NCBI GenBank assembly: GCA_963920705.1
Contig: OY987239.1
Span: 7,307,871-7,371,870 of the forward strand
Direction of reading: 5' to 3'
From: Odiellus spinosus
Taxonomy: Eukaryota > Arthropoda > Arachnida > Opiliones > Phalangiidae
DNA length: 64,000 nucleotides
Of the stretch, positions 11,701 through 22,943 are shown piece by piece. The notes beneath the pieces are model-generated. The model saw only the letters and a list, made by a program, of their open reading frames with translations, made no database searches and was not told the origin of the DNA. Each line of letters opens with the position of its first letter. The first letter of the stretch is position 1. Position numbers and translations under genes: made by a program.

Positions 11701-14700
11701 TTATGAGACGCGCTAGCTAGCGACCACGTGACAACAGTTTACCTCGAGAATTTCTTATCCCCCCTTTCCACCCGAGTGGGAGGTTGGCTCTTCTCTCTCT
11801 AACTCAACGCAGCCCCACTTTTCCTCTCCTTATCTGATCCTTCATGCTGTAATCAAGTTATCATGTGACTACCCCCTTTGACTAGACGTCACGTTTTCGT
11901 TTCGAATGGTTTTGTTCGGATTACTTTTTATGAGATGGAAACACAGTCACATAGAAACAACAATAAAATATTATTTGTATATTGTATTAGTTATTAGTGT
12001 CTTCCTGCTCAGAATGGCAAAGCTTTCGCTCTGTCCGTTTACCGAATTTAAAGGATATGTCATTTTGCAAGATTTAAAAGTGTCATATCTTAGCAGGCGC
12101 AATATATTTAGGGCACCTTGCCAACAAAGTATAAGTAAGTACACCCAACGAGTTCATTGCCAACATTAAGAACGCTCCTTTAATATTTATAAGTTCAGGA
12201 CTCCTTTATAAGTGTAGGACGGTTTTTTAAGTGGGGTTCGAAACTAGCAAAGAGACGTATAGTTTTTGCCATAGTAGCGGTGTATCTTAATACTGGATGT
12301 GGAAAATTTAACTTAATTTGTCACCAACAAATACTTTTCTGGAACTGCGGGAAATTTGACAAACAACTGGGTGCCTTAACGAAGATAATGATTGCTGTAA
12401 GTTTCTCATTTCAATTTTAAAATTTCCTTTTACTAGAGCTCGGAATCTTCTGGTATTCGTATATTTTCAGATAAATTGTTTGTAACTTAAAAATTAAATT
12501 TGTATAATCGTATAATTGTTAAATGTATAAGGTTTACCCGAAGATAAGCCTTCGCCGCTTTATCTACGAACAAATTACTCGTTTTCAAACGTATAACGAT
12601 GGATAAGAAACATTCGCGTTTCCAGAATTAGTCTAAAATATAAGAAAAATATTTCAAATTGACTTTTAATTCGAAGAATATAAATAAAACGACGAAACTA
12701 AGATTTTAAATCATCTTTTTATTCGTTATTTTTCACGAAAATAAATTTTAAATATTTTTATCCGAACGTATAACGCGGATAATATTCTAAGATAAGGTCA
12801 ATTTTGGATAAAAACTTTTTTTTACTTTATTTTCGAATAAGTTAACTCGAATAAAAAATAGTCTATGTTTTAATCAAACCGATAATATACATCAAAATTC
12901 AATAGATTTTATCCAATTAATAATTATACGAATTCCGAGCTCTAAATTTAAATACATATGATTTTGTGAAAACCGTTAAATTACTTCTAGACGGTAAAAT
13001 AATAATTGTATTTATGACATGGTTAATTATTTTTCAAAATTTTGTTTTAGAGACGCTTTCTTGGCACAATCTTAGCGGCGACTTTGGCCATTTTTTTCGC
13101 TCTTATTTTAATGTCAGGAGTATCGGGCAATTTTGATCACTTGGAATACGACGATCCAGACTATTTTGGTTTACGTAAGTTAAGAAGAATTATGTATAAC
13201 CAAGAATCCATTCAGGTTCCATAAGAATATGGGAGGGCCGCGATTCAATAACCATCCTCCCAAACTTTGTAGCAAAAGTTCGTCCGCTTCGAATCGATTT
13301 TTCAAGTAAATCGCTCCTGACATCTATTATTAACCCGCGCCACTAACGACCTTGACGTAATATTTTGGGTAATAAAAATAGAGCTGACCGAAAAAAGATC
13401 TAAGCGTACAAATGTTGCGAAAATTGCGGACGAACTTTTGTTACAAAGTTTGGGAGGATGGTACCAGAGGCTAAAGCTATTCTCCCATATTCTTATGGAA
13501 CCTGAATGGATTCTTGGTATAACTTCATACACCATTCCAGTTTCCTATCAACGAACTCTAAAATCTACATTATTTTATATCTTATGCTAACTGTAAGTAA
13601 CGAGCTCGAAAATGGACCACGCCTCTTACTTTTAGAATTAATTATCTACCTTCCTTGAAGCCCTGAGCGTTTTTTTTCTGGGCCCTACCAGAAGCCGATG
13701 AAACCCTCCTTTGAAGTCTATTACTCCCGGGTCTTATATACCCCTCTCTGTATGGGTTAGTTTCAAAAGGCGCGATTCGTACGCCTCCTAACGGTAGATA
13801 TTTTCGGAGCGGGAGTTCGTCCAGCGAATATCTCTAGCAGCCTTGGAGTTCGTCAACCAAACGTCGTCGTATGTGGAGAGAGAATTTCCAATTTTCCGTA
13901 GACAGGGGGTATGAAGTAGGACCCCTACAATCTCGTAAAATTGGAATTTTACCCATACAGAGAGGAGCTCTTTATGGAACATTAGAGTAGATTTCATAGG
14001 AAGGTTTCATCGGCTTGTGGCCCTAATTTCGACACGTTTTTCTTGACTTCTAGGGCTATCAGAACTATTTCCATGCTTGATAATTTGACAATTCCAAGTA
14101 ACTTCCCCGAGTATTATTTTCAATTACGGTTATAGATAATTTTTAAATTAACTTTAAACTTCTTTAATTAATGAAAAGATAGGGTCCCTTATTCAGGATT
14201 TATTCGAGAACGAATTAAGATTTTTTTCAACGTTTTTTTTGTTTACCAAATGAGATATGATAACGTAACTTCCCCGAGAGATATTTAATTTAAAAAATTA
14301 GCATTAACATTTAATTACCCTTCAAAATAACCCGTCTGATGGCGAAAATCAATGCTATGCAAATAAAATATAAAATTATAAATTCCAGCAAATACATCTT
14401 GACTTAAAAAGTTAATATTAATGAAGCCTTTTTAATTTTAAGGAGTTTGTCCCGAGGGCCATCGACACGACTATTGCGACATCAAACGAGATATAATCTG
14501 GAGACTAAAGAGAAACAAATACTTGTGGGGCTCCAAGTGCAGGGGAAACCTACGAAGAATAAACGCTTCCATTTGCGGAGCTGTGCTAAGGGGTAATTAT
14601 AGTTCCTTTTCATTTCTAAAGGGTCATTCCACGTAAGATCGACCAATAATGTCACCATTTGTCGGCCGATTTTTTTCAAATTTTACAGACACTTTTGGCT

Positions 14701-16296
14701 CACTTTGAAACTAACAAAACCCAAATTTGAGCAGAAAATATGCAGTAGTTTTAGAAATACGAGGATTTAACCAATACCCCCCTTTTTTGGCTCACACGTT
14801 TATCGAAATTGGCTCTCTTTACAGAAACTCGAATAACAATTTTTCTAACCATTCAAATACTATGAAAATTTGGTTTCTGGTGTATTATAAAGTGAGCAAT
14901 ACAGTGGTTGTGTCCGCGTTTTAAAGTTATTCACGCGTGAAGTGAAAAAAAAAAAAAAAAAAAAAATGGGGGGGGGGGGGTATCATTCGAGGCCCAAAAA
15001 GTCGATGTCTACGGGTGATACATGCAATTTTGAACACACCAACAGAAAGCCATAGGGAAGACCTTTCATATGATATCATAATATTTCTAGATATTAGCTT
15101 TTATAAATGTTTCACAGACAAAATTCTAAATTCTTGAATTTCAAGATTTTTTTTTTTATTTTCAACAAATATTTACAAACTAATTTATTTACACGTGGAA
15201 ATATTATATTTAACAACAACATAGTATAACAGACTTTTTAGTTTAAACTAAAAATCTTCTGAGGAAGCTCAGAATAAAAAAAAAAAAATCATAACTCTGT
15301 TAGGTTAATAAAGTGCTAACGCTTTAAGTGCAGCGTCATCTACCAAAGACTATTATTTTAAATAACAAGTGATGTTTGCAATTATTTTGGCGGAGTTTTT
15401 AAATGGAGATACTTTATGAGGGGGGAGCCCAATCCTATAAGTAAATTGATCAAATGCATTTAATTAATAATTCAGTTTAAATTATCTAAAACTAAATAAC
15501 AAATCTATTACAGGGCCCTAGCCTTTGATGGAAAATTTTATTAAAAAAATATATTATACCTCTGACAAAATTATAGGATTTAATACGACCAGTTCATCGA
15601 AAATATAGGATTATATTCTGTAGTCAAAGAATAGAGTTCACACATTCCCTGATTTTTTTTTCAGATTTTTACCACTGAATATTGATTAATATATCAGGGT
15701 GCAAAAAAACAGATTTTAATAGTGTAGCCACCTTATTAGTTAATTTCAAAACATACGCTAGTTAATGGTTAAAGCACCAAATTGTACGTGGTAAAGCTTT
15801 GCACACGCTACCAACTTAAGTTGGTAATTAATTTTTAACTTTAAAACCCATGACCCTAAAATTACGAAACTTGGTTAGGGAAATAAAATAACCTAATTTG
15901 CAAAGCATATAATTTAATCGCGGTTTTTAAAAATCGTTGGAGCCTTTTAAAGGGTGAAATCCTTCAATTTATGTCAGTTTCCCCACTTTGAGACGCGCTT
16001 CAGTTTGGGGGAGTTTTGTAAATCTCGAGAATTCATTTCTTGTTTCACCACTTAATTATTAAAACATTGTAAACTTTATTAATTTATTTTTAGGATCGTA
16101 TGAAGTATGTAATGGTGGAGACCCGGATGAGAATTCGGAAAATTGTCACACTGATTGCCAAATTCTAAGCCTGGATGTCTCCGGAGACTGTACCTTTGGG
16201 AACAAACCCAGAGACAGGTGTATATGCTTCAGCAATAGAACGGAGGAGATTATCGAATCAGAATCAGAATCAAAATCAAATTCGACGCTGGAGTGA
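8703..16296 (+). CDS. Unrecognised type II membrane protein with cysteine-rich ectodomain
   Basis: Five coding exons join without a frame break: 8703-8725 (start ATG; exon begins about 8609, donor GTAAGA), 10829-10961, 13051-13174 (donor GTAAGT), 14443-14592 and 16094-16296 (stop TGA). Total 210 codons. Residues 1-52 are hydrophilic with an Ala run. Residues 53-54 are Arg-Arg, followed by one hydrophobic helix (about 55-75). The rest is an ectodomain with ten cysteines and an NAS glycosylation site, ending in a Ser/Glu-rich tail. With no signal peptide, an N-in/C-out single-pass topology is inferred. No family was recognised. The phases 2+1, 0, 1+2 and 1+2 all match, which is the main support. 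Introns hold F3, MITE-1, F4 and F2 insertions. A leader exon at 6919-6942 is possible. Transcript data are absent, so the start is the weakest point. Confidence 0.6.
8858..9268. mobile_element. F3 copy 1 (reference description)
   Basis: About 411 bp, termini CAGAGGTATATAATAACCCC, directly followed by a strong stem CCCCCTTCGGGGGG and mirrored at the right end. The 7-bp duplication GTCATAG is at 8851-8857 and 9269-9275. The interior is GC-richer than its surroundings and nearly identical among the four copies, so the family looks young. No coding frame. Confidence 0.9.
9620..9956. mobile_element. MITE-1 copy 2
   Basis: Full length, duplication AAATTAC at 9613-9619 and 9957-9963. Lies in intron 1 of the type II membrane protein gene. 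Confidence 0.92.
10311..10648. mobile_element. MITE-1 copy 3
   Basis: Full length, opposite orientation to copy 2, duplication ATAATAA at 10304-10310 and 10649-10655. Confidence 0.92.
10984..11307. mobile_element. MITE-1 copy 4
   Basis: Full length apart from a small internal loss near the right arm. Duplication ATAAAAT at 10977-10983 and 11308-11314, only 15 bp past the exon-2 donor at 10962. Confidence 0.92.
11552..11843. mobile_element. GC-rich TIR element
   Basis: Left end GAAGGATCAGATAAGGAGAG is mirrored by CTCTCCTTATCTGATCCTTC on the right. The string CTGTAATCAAG occurs on both outer sides, offset by a few bases on the right, and may be a 10-11 bp target duplication as in Mutator-like elements. 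The interior contains a further inverted pair around GTCACGTGG/CCACGTGAC. Confidence 0.7.
12436..12942. mobile_element. F4 copy (reference description)
   Basis: Termini GAGCTCGGAAT...ATTCCGAGCTC flanked by TA on both sides (12434-12435, 12943-12944), as in Tc1/mariner-type elements. The body is very AT-rich, with landmarks GTATAACGCGGATAATATTC and CGAACAAATTACTCG and long internal inverted repetition. No transposase. F4 copies in this window vary greatly in length (about 200 to 1090 bp). Confidence 0.82.
13201..13516. mobile_element. F2 copy 1 (reference description)
   Basis: About 316 bp, termini CAAGAATCCATTCAGGTTCC...GGAACCTGAATGGATTCTTG, with arms of some 35 bp. The duplication GTATAAC is at 13194-13200 and 13517-13523. 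It lies 26 bp past the exon-3 donor of the type II membrane protein gene. No coding frame. Confidence 0.9.
13689..14019. mobile_element. MITE-1 copy 5
   Basis: Slightly degraded right end (GGCTTGTG). Imperfect duplication GCCCTAC/GCCCTAA. Confidence 0.85.
14620..16093. other. Intron with dispersed-repeat character
   Basis: Starts with GGGTCATTCCACGTAAGATC, the kind of string that heads many insect interspersed repeats. It contains a poly(A)/poly(G) run at 14946-14980 and no further exon before 16094. The repeat identity is from general memory, not from copies inside this window. Confidence 0.35.
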
Positions 16297-16436
16297 AAAA
16301 TATAGTTCGAAACATGTTTAGATTAGTAACACGAAACCAAAAGTAACGAAATATCAATAATTATAAAAATTAGTTATAAATGGTTTGTAGGTAGTAGGTC
16401 AGCAGTTTTTAAAATAGCTATGGACGCTGACTTTGT

Positions 16437-16925
16437 GGTAAGATTCCAATTGCGCAGTTCCCTTTTGCGCAGTTCCCTTTTGCGCAGTTCCCTTTTGCGC
16501 AGTTCCCTTTTGCGCAGTTCCCACAAGCGCAGTTCCCACAAGCGCAGTTCCCACAAGCGCAGTTCCCACAAGCGCAGTTCCCACAAGCGCAGTTCCCACA
16601 AGCGCAGTTCCCACAAGCGCATTTCCTTTTGCGCAGTTTGTCATTTTTGTATTTTTCCAATTCCGCAGTTTCCATTTGCGCTTTTTTCATTTGCGCAGCG
16701 TTCATTTGGAGGTTATGTTAGGTTACGTTACGTTAGGTTAGGTTAGTGAATCACTCGAACTAGCCTGTCCCTCTTGTGAACAGCTCGAATGGCAAACTGG
16801 GCAAATAGAAAACTGCGCAAATGGGAACCGCGCAAATGGAAATGCGCAAATGGGAAACCGCGCAAATGGCTACTACGCAAATGAAAATGCGCAAGTGGGA
16901 AACTGCGCAAGCGGACGCAAACCGT
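16437..16925. mobile_element. Foldback element with GCGCAGTTCCC tandem arms, copy 1
   Basis: The left arm is a tandem array of a 15-bp unit (GCGCAGTTCCCTTTT about 4 times, then GCGCAGTTCCCACAA about 7 times). A TTAGG-like centre near 16713-16745 is followed by a right arm of the inverted motif GCGCAAATGGGAA. Outer edges TGGTAAGATTCCAATTG and GCGGACGCAAACC recur at a second copy (35641-36013) in reverse orientation, which defines the ends. Follows the stop of the type II membrane protein gene by 140 bp. Long open frames inside it are artefacts of the 15-bp unit. Confidence 0.8.
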
Positions 16926-17301
16926 ATATTTAATCCATCTTAGAATACTTAAGAACGAACCTACATGATAATAATTAGAACTAGTGTACCAGTTTTAATA
17001 CCAATCATATTCAACACTATAACGTAAAAAAAGTGTAGCTGCAGTAGATTTAAATGGTTAAGAATTTAATTTTATAGAGCCGCGTTCACACTTGTGAACC
17101 CTTTTTAAACTTTTAGGAAACCTCAAATTTTATGATTTTTGTTATTAACTTGAAAAAATAATTTGTATATTCAAAAAGAAAGTGAAGCCGCATTAGATTT
17201 AATTGGATGATACATTCCAAACAAAATAAAAAGTCATTTAGTTAATATTTTATTTTATAATAATAAAGTAAATGAAAAAAAAAAAAATATAACATTTATT
17301 T

Positions 17302-18800
17302 TTATTGGCATTTTAATATGCTGCAACATTCAAGGCATACCGTTTGTCCTTCGTCACAAACGGGAACCGGTGGATCTTTGATACAAAACAAAGGACAAAA
17401 TTTGGGTGGACCACTGCAGCGGGCTATAAAATAATATAGATTTAATGAAAAACAATACAGGTAAAATAGTGAAATCAGAAGCCGATGAAACCCTCCTTTG
17501 AAGTCTATTACTCCCGGGTCTTGTCAACCCCTCTCTGTATGGGTTAGTTTCAAAAAGCGCGATTCGTACGCCTCCTAACGGTTGATATTTTCTTAGCGGG
17601 AGTTCGTCGAGCGAATATCTCTAGTAGCCTTGGAGTTTTTCAAAAAAAACGTCGTCGTTTGTGGAGAGAGAGAATTTCCAATTTTCCGTAGTAGGACCCC
17701 TCCAATCTCGTAAAATTGGAAATTTTACCCATACAGAGAGGAGCGCTATATCGAACATTAGAGTAGTAGACTTCAAAGGAGGGTTTCATCGGCTTCTGGT
17801 GAAATTAACTTTCATTTAAGAAAAACAATAGCTTTTTCGGGGAGCTCTCGAGCGCACACAAATTGTTGAATTATTAGTTGAAGATTTCACAAGCTCCCCC
17901 AAAACATATTAAAATTTTTGAGGCTTTAAAACCATGAAATATCGATATCTTAAATAAAAGTTAATTAAGTTTATCTTATATTAGCTCTGGTTGTGGTTAT
18001 ATAGACGAATTCGAAATTGAAGAGGAACTAGCAGGGGTACACTCTTTACGTGCCGATCTGGTAATAGATGTCGCTATCGTAGTTCCCATTCAAATACTAT
18101 TCTGAGAGACAAACTAGGTGGTAACCCCCTCCCCTCGCGCTTCGAGACTCGACCTGTTTTCCGTAGCAACGTGTGTAATACCAGAAGCCGATGAAACCCT
18201 CCTTTGAAGTCTACTACTCTAATGTTCCATATAGCGATCCTCTCTGTATGGGTAAAATTGCCAATTTTACGAGATCGGAGGGGTCCTACTTCATCCCCCC
18301 TGTCTACGCAAAATTGGAAATTCTCTCTCTCCACAAACGACGACGTTTTTTTGACGAACTCCAAGGCAGCTAGAGATATTCGCTGGACGAACTCCCGCTC
18401 CGAAAATATCTACCGTTAGGAGGCGTACGAATCGCGCTTTTTGAAACTAACCCATACAGAGAGGGGTAGACAAGACCCGGGAGTAATCGACATCAAAGGA
18501 GGGTTTCATCGGCTTCTGTGATACGTGGATAGGTACGAGACTTGAAAGATAGTGAGGACCTAAATCATATTGATAAAGTTTAAATTAAGGTATGATATAA
18601 TCGGATAAACCCTACCCTAATGACTTCACCTTAATATCATGATATAATTTGAGTATTTTTAATCATAAAACAAAATATTCGAACAATGATTACATTACTA
18701 TAAATTACTCACGGTAGATAATTTTAGCTCCATCTGCCTTTCCCAATTTGCTCACGTTCGCCATAGCAAAAATATACAAGATGATGATAGTAAAACGCAT
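17302..18800 (-). CDS. Secreted cysteine-rich peptide A
   Basis: Two minus-strand exons: 18800-18713 (start ATG, donor GTGAGT) and 17423-17302 (acceptor TTTATAG, stop TAA). The codon split 1+2 at the junction is consistent, giving 69 residues. Residues 1-17 or so (MRFTIIILYIFAM) form a signal peptide. The mature part has eight cysteines spaced C-x6-C-x3-C-x8-C-x6-C-x2-CC-x4-C, all in exon 2. An AATAAA signal follows directly after the stop. The same architecture, start and cysteine frame occur in peptide B (25256-25534), so the two are paralogues. Function unknown: antimicrobial, inhibitory or venom-like roles are all open. Two MITE-1 copies and an F6 repeat fill the 1.3-kb intron. Confidence 0.72.
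17476..17798. mobile_element. MITE-1 copy 6
   Basis: Duplication GTGAAAT at 17469-17475 and 17799-17805; in the intron of peptide A, 52 bp from its exon 2. Small internal deletion. Confidence 0.92.
17990..18545. repeat. F6 dispersed repeat, split by MITE-1 copy 7
   Basis: GAAATTGAAGAGGAAC...GGGGTACACTCTTTACG...GACAAACTAGGTGGTAACC...GTAGCAACG runs up to the MITE and resumes as ATACGTGGATAGGTACGAGA. Related stretches are at 31190-31310, 53080-53340 and 55890-56100. Confidence 0.75.
18182..18518. mobile_element. MITE-1 copy 7
   Basis: Full length, inserted into an F6 repeat. The flanks GTAATAC/GTGATAC look like a mutated 7-bp duplication. Confidence 0.88.
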
Positions 18801-18897
18801 TTTCTTGATTAGCTTACGTAGTCGAATATTGGTAAACTAAAGATTTGAAATCATAATTTCCAAATAAAATCATTTATAAAATGAAGATTAGATTGTA

Positions 18898-19409
18898 GAG
18901 CTCGGAATTCGAATAATTTTTATTAATTGGATAAAATCTTCTAAATTCTGATGTAAGTTATCTGTTTGATTAAAAATAGACTATTTTCATTCGAGTTAAC
19001 TTATTCGAAGATACGAGTAAAGTAAAAACGTAATCCATATCCGTTTTTAGCCAAAATGGCCTAATCTTAGAATATTATCCGCGTTATACGTTCGGATAAA
19101 AAATTCAAAATTTATTTTCGTGATTTAAAATCTTAGTTTCATTGTTTTATTTCTATTCTTCAAATTAAAAGTCTAGTTGAAATATTTTTCTTATATTTTA
19201 GACTAATTCCGGAAACGTGAATTTTCTTATACACGAGTAATTTGTAGGTAGATAAAGCGGCGAAGGCTTATCTTCGCGTTAACCTTACACATTTAACAAT
19301 TATACGAATATCCAAATATCATTTTTTCGTTAAAAACAATTTATCCGAAAATAAAATATATGAAAATATACGAATAACAGAAAATATGGATAGCTGATAC
19401 CGAGCTCTA
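18898..19409. mobile_element. F4 copy
   Basis: GAGCTCGGAATTCG to CCGAGCTC with TA on both sides; upstream of peptide A. Confidence 0.82.
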
Positions 19410-19839
19410 CTAGAATGTGGCTTTAGAATTTTGCATAACTACCTGTTATCTCGAATAATGGTGTACAAATAATAACTCAAATCGATATACGTGTATAACA
19501 ACGCAACGGCAGCAACCGAGTTACGTTGGCTGATGAAATAGAGATTTTCCAGCTAACCGAAAAACCAAAGTATATGTAAAAAAACATCTATGAGATATTG
19601 CACAACGGTAAAAAGTAGCTAGTTTACACATAAATTTATGAAATAGGGGTGGAGCCTTTCACAGGGACGCATCCATTGAAGGTTGAAATTTAGTCAAATC
19701 GGGTAATCTTAGAAAGAGGCGGTGGGCTGGGAGAGATCCATTTCGGCAAAAAAAAAACCAAAAATAACTTTTTATTTTTTTGTTATTCGAGATGGAGGGA
19801 AAATTCTTAGTAATAAAGACGATGAATGTGTATTTATTT

Positions 19840-22800
19840 TTTTTACAACGGGTGTATTTATGATTTATTTTTTTACAGGGGGTGTATTTATGATTTATTT
19901 TTTTACAGGGGATGTATTTATGATTTATATTTTTTACAGGGGTGTATTTATGATTTATTTTTTTACAGGGGGTGTATTTATGATTTATTTTTTTTTACAG
20001 GGGGTGTATTTATGATTTTTTTTTTTTTACACGGGGTGTGTTTATGATTTATTTTTTTACAGGGGGTGTATTTATGATTTATTTTTTTACAGGGGATGTA
20101 TTTATGATTTATATTTTTTACAGGGGTGTATTTATGATTTATTTTTTTACAGGGGGTGTATTTATGATTTATTTTTTTTTACAGGGGGTGTATTTATGAT
20201 TTTTTTTTTACAGGGGGTGTATTTATGATTTATTTTTTTGCAGGGGGTGTATTTATGATTTTTTTTTTACAGGGGGTGTATTTATGATTTATTTTTTTTA
20301 CAGGGGGTGTATTTATGATATATTTTTTTACAGGGGGTGTATTTATCATTTATTTTTTTTACAGGGGGTGTATTTATTTTTTTTACAGGGGTTGTATTTA
20401 TTGTTTATTTTTTTACAGGGGGTGTTTATTTTTTTTACAGGGGGTGTATTTATTATTTATTTTTTTACAGGGGTGTTTTTATTATTTTTTTACAGGGGTG
20501 TTTTTATTATTTTTTTTACAGGGGTGTTTTTATTATTTTTTTTACAGGGGTGTTTTTATTATTTTTTTTACAGGGGGTGTATTTATCTTTTATTTTTTTA
20601 CAGGGGGTTGTATTTATCATTTATTTTTTTTTACAGGGGGTGTATTTATCATTTATTTTTTTTTTACAGGGGGTGTATTTATCATTTATTTTTTACAGGG
20701 GGTGTATTTATCATTTATTTTTTTACAGGGGGTTGTATTTATCATTTATTTTTTTTTACAGGGGGTGTATTTATCATTTATTTTTTTACAGGGGGTGTAT
20801 TTATCATTTATTTTTTTACAGGGGGTGTATTTATCATTTATTTTTTTACAGGGGGTGTATTTATTGTTTATTTTTTTACAGGGGGTGTATTTATTTTTTT
20901 ACAGGGGGTGTATTTATTTTTTTACAGGGGGTGTATTTATTTTTTTACAGGGGGTGTATTTATCATTTATTTTTTTACAGGTGGTGTATTTATTTTTAAA
21001 GGGGTGTATTTATTTTTTTTACAGGGGGTGTATTTATTAAATATTTTTTTACAGGGGGTGTATTTATTATTTTTTTTTTTTACAGAGGGTGTATTTATTA
21101 TTTATTTTTTTACACGGGGTGTGTTTATTATTTTTATTTTTAGAGGTGGTGTATTTATTATTTATTTTTTTACAGGGGGTGTATTTATGATATATTTTTT
21201 TTACAGGGGGTGTATTTATCATTTATTTTTTTTACAGGGGGTGTATTTATTTTTTTACAGGGGGTGTATTTATTGTTTATTTTTTTACAGGGGGTGTTTA
21301 TTTTTTTTTACAGGGGGTGTATTTATTATTTATTTTTTTATAGGGGTGTATTTATTATATTTTTTACAGGGGGTGTATTTATCTTTTATTTTTTTACAGG
21401 GGGGTGTATTTATCATTTATTTTTTTGCAGGGGGTGTATTTATCATTTATTTTTTTTACAGGGGGTGTATTTATCATTTATTTTTTTACAGGGGGTGTAT
21501 TTATGATATATTTTTTTACAGGGAGTGTATTTATCATTTATTTTTTTACAGGGGGTGTATTTATTTTTTTTACAGGGGGTGTATTTATTGTTTATTTTTT
21601 TACAGGGGGTGTATTTATTATTTATTTTTTTACAGGGGTGTTTTTATTATTTTTTTACAGGGGGTGTATTTATCTTTTATTTTTTTACAGGGGGGTGTAT
21701 TTATCATTTATTTTTTTTACAGGGGGTGTATTTATCATTTATTTTTTTTACAGGGGGTGTATTTATCATTTATTTTTTTACAGGGGGTGTATTTATTTTT
21801 TTACAGGGGGTGTATTTATTTTTTTACAGGGGGTGTATTTATTTTTTTACAGGGGGTGTATTTATTTTTTTACAGGGGGTGTATTTATTTTTTTACAGGG
21901 GGTGTATTTATCATTTATTTTTTTACAGGTGGTGTATTTATTTTTAAAGGGGTGTATTTATTTTTTTTTACAGGGGGTGTATTTATTAAATATTTTTTTA
22001 CAGGGGGTGTATTTATTATTTATTTTTTTTACAGAGGGTGTATTTATTATTTATTTTTTTTACAGGGGGTGTATTTATTATTTATTTTTTTTACACGGGG
22101 TGTGTTTATTATTTTTATTTTTAGAGGTGGTGTGTTTATTATTTTTATTTTTAGAGGTGGTGTATTTATTATTTATTTTTTTACAGGGGGTGTATTTATG
22201 ATATATTTTTTTTACAGGGGTGTATTTATTGTTTATTTTTTTACAGGGGGTGTTTATTTTTTTTACAGGGGGTGTATTTATTATTTATTTTTTTACAGGG
22301 GTGTATTTATTATATTTTTTACAGGGGTGTATTTATCTTTTATTTTTTTACAGGGGGGTGTATTTATCATTTATTTTTTTTTACAGGGGGTGTATTTATC
22401 ATTTATTTTTTTTACAGGGGGTGTATTTATCATTTATTTTTTTTACAGGGGGTGTATTATCATTAATTTTTTTACAGGGGGTGTATTTATTGTTAATTTT
22501 TTTACAGGGGGTGTATTTATTTTTTTACAGGGGTGTATTTATTTTTTTACAGGGGGTGTATTTATTTTTTACTGGGGGTGTATTTATCATTTATTTTTTT
22601 ACAGGTGGTGTATTTATTTTTAAAGGGGTGTATTTATTTTTAAAGGGGTGTATTTATTTTTTTTTACAGGGGGTGCATTTATTAAATTTTTTTTACAGGG
22701 GGTGTATTTATTATTTATTTTTTTTACAGAGGGTGTATTTATTATTTATTTTTTTTACAGGGGGTGTATTTATTATTTATTTTTTTTACACGGGGTGTGT

Positions 22801-22943
22801 TTATTATTTTTATTTTTAGAAGTGGTGTATTTATTATTTATTTTTTTACAGGGGGTGTATTTATGATATATTTTTTTACAGGGGGTGTATTTATCATTTA
22901 TATTTTAACAGGGGGTGTATTTATGATATATTTTTTACACCCC
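19840..22943 (+). repeat. Minisatellite, forward arm of a giant inverted array
   Basis: Tandem units of about 30 bp, TTTTTTTACAGGGGGTGTATTTATGATTTA, with shorter (about 23 bp) variants. The variant AGGTGGTGTATTTATTTTTAA recurs near 20980, 21930 and 22605, revealing a higher-order period of roughly 0.7-0.95 kb. All three forward frames are open for hundreds of codons because the unit has no stop codon in any frame; no protein is implied. The array flips orientation at about 22943. Confidence 0.95.

Noticed and set aside
11906..12169. 87-codon plus frame inside intron 2 of the type II membrane protein gene
   Set aside because: Its phase would break the frame between exons 2 and 3, and the peptide has no recognised feature.
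16713..16745. Telomeric TTAGG array
   Set aside because: Only a few degenerate units inside a mobile element; not a chromosome end.
16374..16746. 80-108 codon frames with Arg/Leu/Ser or Cys/Gly periodicity
   Set aside because: Artefacts of the 15-bp unit in the foldback arm.
18074..18419. 60-97 codon frames that recur with nearly the same sequence all over the window
   Set aside because: They are translations of the MITE-1 element in both directions, with no start context, splice link or transposase motif.
20284..22623. 779-codon plus-strand open frame
   Set aside because: It lies wholly in the minisatellite. All three forward frames are open because the unit lacks stops, and the peptide is one short motif repeated.
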